Assembly (NCBI GenBank): GCA_963628435.1
Contig: CAVGEY010000030.1
Coordinates: 1-9,406, forward strand
Length of the DNA stretch: 9,406 nt
Direction of reading: 5' to 3'
From: CAKSQF01 sp963628435
GTDB taxonomy: Bacteria; Bacillota; Clostridia; Oscillospirales; CAG-272
Below, in pieces: positions 6,502 to 9,406 of this stretch. Position 1 is the stretch's first letter, and each line of letters begins with the position of its first letter. A model generated the notes under the pieces. The model saw nothing but the letters and a program-made list of their open reading frames with translations, was not told the origin of the DNA and searched no databases. The position numbers and the translations under genes are program-made.

Positions 6502-7317
6502 TCATTGTCTTAATACAAACACAGGCAGATTTCCGGTATCATAGTCGACACCGAGATATGAGGTGTATTCATTGTCGCAGAAATATGCCGACTGTCCGTC
6601 GACCAGCGAAAATCCCGCTTTTTCCATCGCGCTGATAAATGACGGAAGATCGGAGAGCTGCCATTCGACATCGCCCTGCCTTACCGAGATTTTGAGCAGC
6701 GCGCCCGTGTTTGACGGCACGCCGAGACCGGGATCGGATGACGACGGCCTGTACGCCGACATAATCCGCACGCTGTATTTGCCGCCTATCGCGGCGGCGG
6801 CCTCTTCGAGCTTTTTGACGGTAGCTCTCTGAATGAGGAGAGTCTCTCCGCTGCCGTTTGTGATTTTGCTGTCGCGGTCATAGATATAGTAGTCGAGATC
6901 GACAAGATCGGACACAAGAATACCGCCCGATGCGTCTTTTCCGAGCTTATACGGAACATATCTGTAAACGACGCTGTCGATTCCGACAAGGTCGACCGGC
7001 GAGCAGTAACCTTTGATTCCCGCCTCGCCTATTACGCAGAGAACGCCGTCTTTGTGTTTCGACACGGTAAGTCTGTCGCCCGCCCTGTATGAGGCGACTG
7101 CCTCGCCCGACAGATTCTCGTTTGCGTAGATATTCAGTTTTTCGGCGGCGACAATACATCTGAAGCTGTCGTTTGCTCCGCTGACAGAGCCGGCTCCGAG
7201 CGCGGCGATACCGAGCGAGAGCGCGGCGAAAAGCACGGCGGAAGCCGCTTTTATGTTATGTCTTTTATGACCTGCGGCATTTTCGCGGCCGCAGCCCGAC
7301 TGTCCGAAAAATTTCAA
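6502..7317 (-). CDS. Exported SH3-domain protein with degenerate M15 (VanX/VanY-like) peptidase domain
   Basis: The frame is open from an ATG at 7344, but that ATG has no ribosome-binding site and overlaps a possible -10 box. TTG at 7315-7317 follows GAGAGAGGG with 5-7 base spacing, so I prefer it (271 residues; numbers below count from the ATG, subtract 9). A basic start and hydrophobic segment (33-57) form a signal peptide or anchor. Residues 60-120 look like a bacterial SH3 domain, a common wall-binding module. Residues 145-258 resemble the M15 D-Ala-D-Ala peptidase fold: YSVRIMSAYRP (190-200) matches the family's helix/YRP segment. The zinc motif SxHxxGxAxD reads PSNTGALLKIS (210-220), with Asn for His and Lys for Asp. 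The EWWHF motif reads QSAYF (251-255). All metal ligands and the catalytic Glu appear lost, so it is probably a non-enzymatic binding domain. It is the first gene of the four-gene minus-strand run. Confidence 0.82.
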   Translation of the reverse strand: MKFFGQSGCGRENAAGHKRHNIKAASAVLFAALSLGIAALGAGSVSGANDSFRCIVAAEKLNIYANENLSGEAVASYRAGDRLTVSKHKDGVLCVIGEAGIKGYCSPVDLVGIDSVVYRYVPYKLGKDASGGILVSDLVDLDYYIYDRDSKITNGSGETLLIQRATVKKLEEAAAAIGGKYSVRIMSAYRPSSSDPGLGVPSNTGALLKISVRQGDVEWQLSDLPSFISAMEKAGFSLVDGQSAYFCDNEYTSYLGVDYDTGNLPVFVLRQ

Positions 7318-7342
7318 CGAAATCCCTCTCTCCGAAATTATC

Positions 7343-7371
7343 ATTATATATATGTATATGTGATATGTGTA
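7343..7371 (-). promoter_or_regulatory. Second, weaker promoter candidate before the M15-like gene
   Basis: On the minus strand a -10 TATAAT (7343-7348) lies 17 bases from TACACA (7366-7371), which matches 4 of 6 bases of the -35 consensus. A transcript from here would start after the ATG at 7344 and leave TTG 7317 as the usable start. The region is a run of alternating TA/TG, so a chance match is possible. Confidence 0.4.
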
Positions 7372-7407
7372 TATGTGTTTATGCGGTATACGCCATCATA
7401 AGCCGAA

Positions 7408-7434
7408 AAGGCGAAAACCGCAGGTTTTCGGTAT
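7408..7434. repeat. 27-bp inverted repeat, left copy (itself palindromic)
   Basis: The 27 bases are the exact reverse complement of 9158-9184. Inside, CGAAAACC (7412-7419) and GGTTTTCG (7423-7430) form an 8-bp stem with a GCA loop. The element lies in the leader that the promoter at 7454-7482 would transcribe, and on that strand the hairpin is followed by CGCCTTTT. It could therefore act as a weak attenuator. The pair brackets the tRNA-Gly and CHAP genes. The remaining gene-free sequence up to 7622 is T-rich and otherwise holds only a short hairpin (AGCCGC/GCGGCT, 7490-7508). Confidence 0.85.
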
Positions 7435-7453
7435 GCATAACTTTTCAATTTGT

Positions 7454-7482
7454 ATTTTACTCCTTTTTCGCTCTTTTGTCAA
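7454..7482 (-). promoter_or_regulatory. Strong promoter for the M15-like/RCC1/CotH run
   Basis: On the minus strand a perfect -35 TTGACA (7477-7482) and a -10 TAAAAT (7454-7459, 5 of 6) are spaced by 17 bases. Transcription would begin near 7447 and read through a leader of about 100-130 bases, including the palindrome at 7412-7430, into the M15-like gene. It is the best candidate for the start of the four-gene unit. It is divergent from the tRNA-Gly promoter at 7623. Confidence 0.75.
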
Positions 7483-7622
7483 TATTCGGAGCCGCTCTTT
7501 CGGCGGCTTTTCCGTTCTTTTACACTCTTTTGCATTCTCCTTTACACTGTGTTCAATTTTTGCGATTCCGGTTCATAATATCGGCTCTTCTGCGGATTTT
7601 TTCGGAAATTTCGCGCTTTCTC

Positions 7623-7650
7623 TTGACAGAGAAAAAAGATGTGGTATAAT
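7623..7650 (+). promoter_or_regulatory. Consensus promoter of plus-strand tRNA-Gly
   Basis: Perfect TTGACA (7623-7628) and perfect TATAAT (7645-7650) with a 16-base spacer. The start would fall near 7657, about 16 bases before the tRNA. Strength and distance fit a single-gene stable-RNA unit. Confidence 0.92.
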
Positions 7651-7672
7651 AACATCGGACGGCATCCCGCAC

Positions 7673-7748
7673 GCGGATTTAGCTCATTTGGTAGAGCGCC
7701 ACCTTGCCAAGGTGGAGGTGGCGGGTTCGAGCCCCGTAATCCGCTCCA
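7673..7748 (+). tRNA. tRNA-Gly (anticodon GCC), copy 2
   Basis: A complete 76-nt tRNA, identical to the reverse complement of 324-399. It has acceptor GCGGATT/AATCCGC, D-arm AGCTCATTTGGTAGAGC, anticodon GCC in CCACCTTGCCAAGGTGG, T-loop GGGTTCGAGCCCC and encoded UCCA. It is a solo gene with its own promoter and terminator, unlike copy 1, which is fourth in a cluster. Identity with copy 1 ends within a few bases of the tRNA on each side. Confidence 0.98.
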
Positions 7749-7752
7749 TAAC

Positions 7753-7790
7753 AAACACAACCGATACGCCTGCGTATCGGTTGTGTTTTT
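7753..7790 (+). terminator. Terminator of tRNA-Gly copy 2
   Basis: A long perfect stem (7753-7768 with 7773-7788) with loop CCTG is followed by a T run. It begins four bases after the tRNA CCA. No mismatches are visible, so it should stop transcription well. Confidence 0.93.
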
Positions 7791-7867
7791 CGTTTATGCT
7801 CCAGACAGACCGCTTTTCCGCAATTTACCGATTTGCGAAAAACCACGGCTTTTGTGAAATAAAACAT

Positions 7868-7899
7868 CGGAGACGGCTGATTGTTCCGTCTCCGTTTTT
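7868..7899. terminator. Bidirectional terminator between tRNA-Gly and the CHAP gene
   Basis: CGGAGACGG (7868-7876) pairs with CCGTCTCCG (7886-7894) around a 9-base loop. On the plus strand it is followed by T5. On the minus strand it is followed by a T-rich stretch and lies a few bases after the CHAP stop codon. The two genes converge here, so it serves mainly as the CHAP gene's 3' end and as a back-up for the tRNA. The 75 bases before it (7791-7867) show nothing recognisable. Confidence 0.88.
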
Positions 7900-7902
7900 C
7901 GT

Positions 7903-8997
7903 TCAGTTGTATTCGGGGGATGCGTAGCCCGCGATTTTAGACGATTTGATGCTGTATGTGTTGCGCACGACACTGTCCGAATAGTTGCCCTCGATTACGG
8001 TAACCGTACTGCCGCTGCACGATTCGACGATTCCCGCATGACCGATATTCGAGAAAATCACGATATCGCCGGGATTCGGGACATATCCGCTCCTTCTTGT
8101 GTGGTAAAGATCGCGGTCTTTATAAAATTCGTAGATGTACCATACGCCCGCCGTTTTCGGAACGACGCTTGTCGGGATTCCGGCGCGGTCGGCGCACCAC
8201 GAGATAAAGACCACGCACCACGCGTGAGTTGTGCTTTTCGAATTTCTGTCTCTTACCTCTTTGCCGTAGAACCATGTGTTGTATTTGACGTTATTGTAGG
8301 CTTTTTCCCTGACACCGACCTGACTTTTCGCGATTTCGACTATCGCCGCCGCCTTGTCCGTGATACCGGACACGTCGGGTTCGGTTTGATCGGGCTGTGC
8401 CACCGTCGTCGTTTTCCTGGTCGTGACTTTTTTCGTCGTCGTTTCCGCTTTGGTGGTTACGGCGGCGGTCGTCGTTGTTACGGCGACGATTTTGTTGCCG
8501 TTCTCATCGGTAAGCGGCGGAAGGCTGTCCGATCTCCCGTCGGTCTCGGGGAAAAGATTCTCTACAAGTCCCATCATATACGGGGTGTATACGAACTCAC
8601 CGTCCTCTTCGTCATCGGTTGTTTCGGGCTCAACCATGCCGTCGTCATCTGCGGTATCGGTTGTATCAACGGCATTGTCGGCATCACAGACATCATCGGA
8701 TTTATCCGATTGATCGGAAGAAATCTCGATTTCGGGCGTGGCGGCGTTCTCGGCGTAATCTCTGCCCTCGGCGCTTATCATTCCCTCGGCAATCGACACG
8801 AATTTCAGACGGCCGTCCGAACGTTCGGATGCTCCGCAAAGGCAGAGCGCGCCGACAAGTGCCGCCGCGGTAATACCGCCGAGTGAGGCGAACACCGCCT
8901 TTGCGAGGCGGCCTGCGGGTTTTATGCCGCTTTTTATATCGACGGACGATGCCGCGTTCTGCTTATCTTCGGTTATCGATTTTTCGGCTTTTTTCAT
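7903..8997 (-). CDS. Exported CHAP-domain cell-wall hydrolase
   Basis: The 364-residue protein is predicted to cut peptidoglycan (amidase or endopeptidase) outside the cell. ATG at 8995-8997 is chosen because a perfect GGAGGTG (9005-9011) sits 7 bases upstream; an in-frame ATG at 9021 has no such site. A basic N-terminus is followed by a hydrophobic segment (about 31-55) that acts as a signal or anchor. The CysLeuCys there does not fit a lipobox. An acidic low-complexity stretch (about 85-135) and a Thr-rich linker (171-206) follow. The CHAP domain fills the C-terminus (215-364). The likely nucleophile is Cys261 in HAWCVVFISWC, the likely base His320 in NIGHAGIVE, and Glu336 or Asn338 in IEGNYSD the third residue. 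VEIAKSQVGVREKAYNN (220-236) is the usual CHAP opening helix. It is monocistronic, with its own promoter and terminator. Substrate and physiological role cannot be read from sequence. Confidence 0.92.
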   Translation of the reverse strand: MKKAEKSITEDKQNAASSVDIKSGIKPAGRLAKAVFASLGGITAAALVGALCLCGASERSDGRLKFVSIAEGMISAEGRDYAENAATPEIEISSDQSDKSDDVCDADNAVDTTDTADDDGMVEPETTDDEEDGEFVYTPYMMGLVENLFPETDGRSDSLPPLTDENGNKIVAVTTTTAAVTTKAETTTKKVTTRKTTTVAQPDQTEPDVSGITDKAAAIVEIAKSQVGVREKAYNNVKYNTWFYGKEVRDRNSKSTTHAWCVVFISWCADRAGIPTSVVPKTAGVWYIYEFYKDRDLYHTRRSGYVPNPGDIVIFSNIGHAGIVESCSGSTVTVIEGNYSDSVVRNTYSIKSSKIAGYASPEYN

Positions 8998-9004
8998 ATT
9001 GCGG

Positions 9005-9011
9005 CACCTCC
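9005..9011 (-). promoter_or_regulatory. Ribosome-binding site deciding the CHAP start
   Basis: GGAGGTG on the minus strand, 7 bases before ATG 8997. It is the strongest Shine-Dalgarno match in the window and lies downstream of the alternative ATG at 9021, so it argues against the longer form. Confidence 0.88.
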
Positions 9012-9051
9012 GTTTCGGCATATTTTCGTCATTTTTCCGACAACATCTGCT

Positions 9052-9080
9052 ATTTTATCACAATATTTATTTTTTATCAA
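9052..9080 (-). promoter_or_regulatory. Promoter of the CHAP gene
   Basis: On the minus strand TTGATA (9075-9080, 5 of 6) and TAAAAT (9052-9057, 5 of 6) are spaced by 17 bases, with TGA before the -10 as an extended element. The transcript would start near 9045 and give a leader of about 48 bases. Confidence 0.75.
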
Positions 9081-9133
9081 GCAAAATCGCCGATTTTTTG
9101 TGCAAGTTAACAAAAAGGTTACAAACCCAAAAC

Positions 9134-9149
9134 GCCAAAGCGATTTGGC
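9134..9149. repeat. Small palindrome, first of the cluster
   Basis: GCCAAA (9134-9139) and TTTGGC (9144-9149) form a 6-bp stem around GCGA. It lies upstream of the CHAP promoter. No gene is supported from 9081 to the right end. This and the next five entries describe what that 326-base stretch holds. Confidence 0.6.
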
Positions 9150-9157
9150 TTAGATAT

Positions 9158-9184
9158 ATACCGAAAACCTGCGGTTTTCGCCTT
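9158..9184. repeat. 27-bp inverted repeat, right copy (itself palindromic)
   Basis: Exact reverse complement of 7408-7434. CGAAAACC (9162-9169) and GGTTTTCG (9173-9180) form an 8-bp stem with a TGC loop. It lies directly next to the three-way-junction palindrome at 9187-9243. Confidence 0.85.
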
Positions 9185-9186
9185 CA

Positions 9187-9243
9187 GTATTTTTCTTGAA
9201 CTCCACCGGAGTTCATTTCGGCTTCGCCGAAAACGAAAAATAC
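9187..9243. repeat. Nested palindrome able to form a three-way junction
   Basis: A perfect 9-bp outer stem, GTATTTTTC (9187-9195) with GAAAAATAC (9235-9243), encloses two perfect hairpins. These are GAACTCC/GGAGTTC (9198-9204/9208-9214) and TTTCGGC/GCCGAAA (9216-9222/9226-9232), each with a 3-base loop. Fully paired helices with 2-base junctions are unlikely by chance. It could be a dispersed palindromic repeat, a miniature element, or part of a structured RNA. Confidence 0.8.
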
Positions 9244-9289
9244 CGCTTGGGATATTGATTACAACTACCCTAACAATAATGCGTTGTAG

Positions 9290-9311
9290 GGGACGACGTC
9301 CTCGGCGTCCC
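9290..9311. repeat. GGGACG/CGTCCC palindrome
   Basis: GGGACGACG (9290-9298) pairs with CGGCGTCCC (9303-9311) with one A/G mismatch and a TCCT loop. It is flanked by TTGTAG on the left and TTTGTAG on the right. It looks like an intergenic repeat unit; copies elsewhere in the genome would prove this. Confidence 0.65.
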
Positions 9312-9348
9312 GTTTGTAGGTAAAGGTTTAACCTGCATTTTAAGCGCG

Positions 9349-9373
9349 AAAAGAATGCGCAAGCATTCTTTTT
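9349..9373. terminator. Terminator-like hairpin in the palindrome cluster
   Basis: AAAAGAATGC (9349-9358) and GCATTCTTTT (9363-9372) form a perfect 10-bp stem with a GCAA loop and a T run on the plus strand. The shape is that of an intrinsic terminator, but no plus-strand gene precedes it within 1.5 kb. It may end a minus-strand gene beyond the window or be a repeat unit. Confidence 0.55.
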
Positions 9374-9379
9374 GTAAGC

Positions 9380-9398
9380 AAAATGCCAAAGGCATTTT
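9380..9398. repeat. AAAATGCC/GGCATTTT palindrome
   Basis: A perfect 8-bp stem (9380-9387 with 9391-9398) around AAA, seven bases after the previous hairpin. The window ends eight bases later, so the cluster may continue. Confidence 0.65.
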
Positions 9399-9406
9399 GG
9401 TTTGTC

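Noticed and set aside
7379..7438. Possible 19-codon leader peptide on the minus strand before the M15-like gene
   Set aside because: It opens with ATG and closes with TAA in the leader, but has no ribosome-binding site and mostly translates the palindromic repeat.
7379..7790. T-box or other tRNA-sensing riboswitch near the tRNA-Gly gene
   Set aside because: The tRNA is transcribed away from the neighbouring genes, and no T-box sequence or stem I set is visible in the leader of the M15-like gene.
8038..8886. Plus-strand open frame of 282 codons opposite the CHAP gene
   Set aside because: It is antisense to a gene with a catalytic Cys/His pair, promoter, ribosome-binding site and terminator; the translation has no recognisable domain.
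9134..9398. CRISPR array at the palindrome cluster
   Set aside because: The hairpins differ in sequence and spacing. There is no constant repeat with unique spacers, and no cas gene.

Overview
The window looks like chromosomal DNA from an anaerobic, Gram-positive member of the class Clostridia, possibly a gut Oscillospirales- or Christensenellales-type lineage. That placement is inferred. It rests on the tRNA sequences, consensus sigma-A promoters, a GGAGGTG ribosome-binding site, a CotH-type lipoprotein, an RCC1-repeat membrane protein and a CHAP cell-wall hydrolase with a Thr-rich linker. Nothing in the window proves a genus.

Layout. Positions 1-831 hold a minus-strand tRNA cluster transcribed in the order Val(UAC), Asp(GUC), Phe(GAA), Gly(GCC), Cys(GCA). 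It starts at a perfect TTGACA-17-TATAAT promoter and has structured spacers and several terminator hairpins. A 17-base copy of the tRNA-Cys 3' end lies between the last two terminators. Positions 880-7317 hold four minus-strand genes with 69-74 base gaps and no strong terminator between them. In transcription order they are: an SH3 plus degenerate M15-peptidase-like exported protein, a zinc-ribbon/TM/helical-repeat/RCC1-propeller protein, a CotH-like lipoprotein, and peptide chain release factor 3 (prfC). A strong promoter (7454-7482) and a weaker one (7343-7371) lie in front. Positions 7623-7790 hold a second, identical tRNA-Gly(GCC) gene on the plus strand with its own consensus promoter and terminator. 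Positions 7903-8997 hold a minus-strand CHAP-domain exported hydrolase with a clear promoter and ribosome-binding site. Positions 9134-9398 contain no gene but a dense run of palindromes. One of them is half of a perfect 27-bp inverted repeat whose partner is at 7408-7434.

How the genes may work together. The three genes upstream of prfC all encode proteins predicted to act outside the membrane: a peptidoglycan-binding-like pseudo-peptidase, a membrane-anchored seven-blade propeller, and a lipoprotein related to the CotH protein kinases. A shared envelope role is plausible but is inference from gene order. The CHAP enzyme next door is a separate unit that probably cuts peptidoglycan. prfC and the tRNAs are housekeeping translation genes. 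The points most worth a second look are the M15-like domain that seems to have lost all its zinc ligands, the unusual RCC1 membrane protein beside a CotH kinase homologue, the tRNA-Cys 3'-end duplication, and the palindrome cluster at the right edge.
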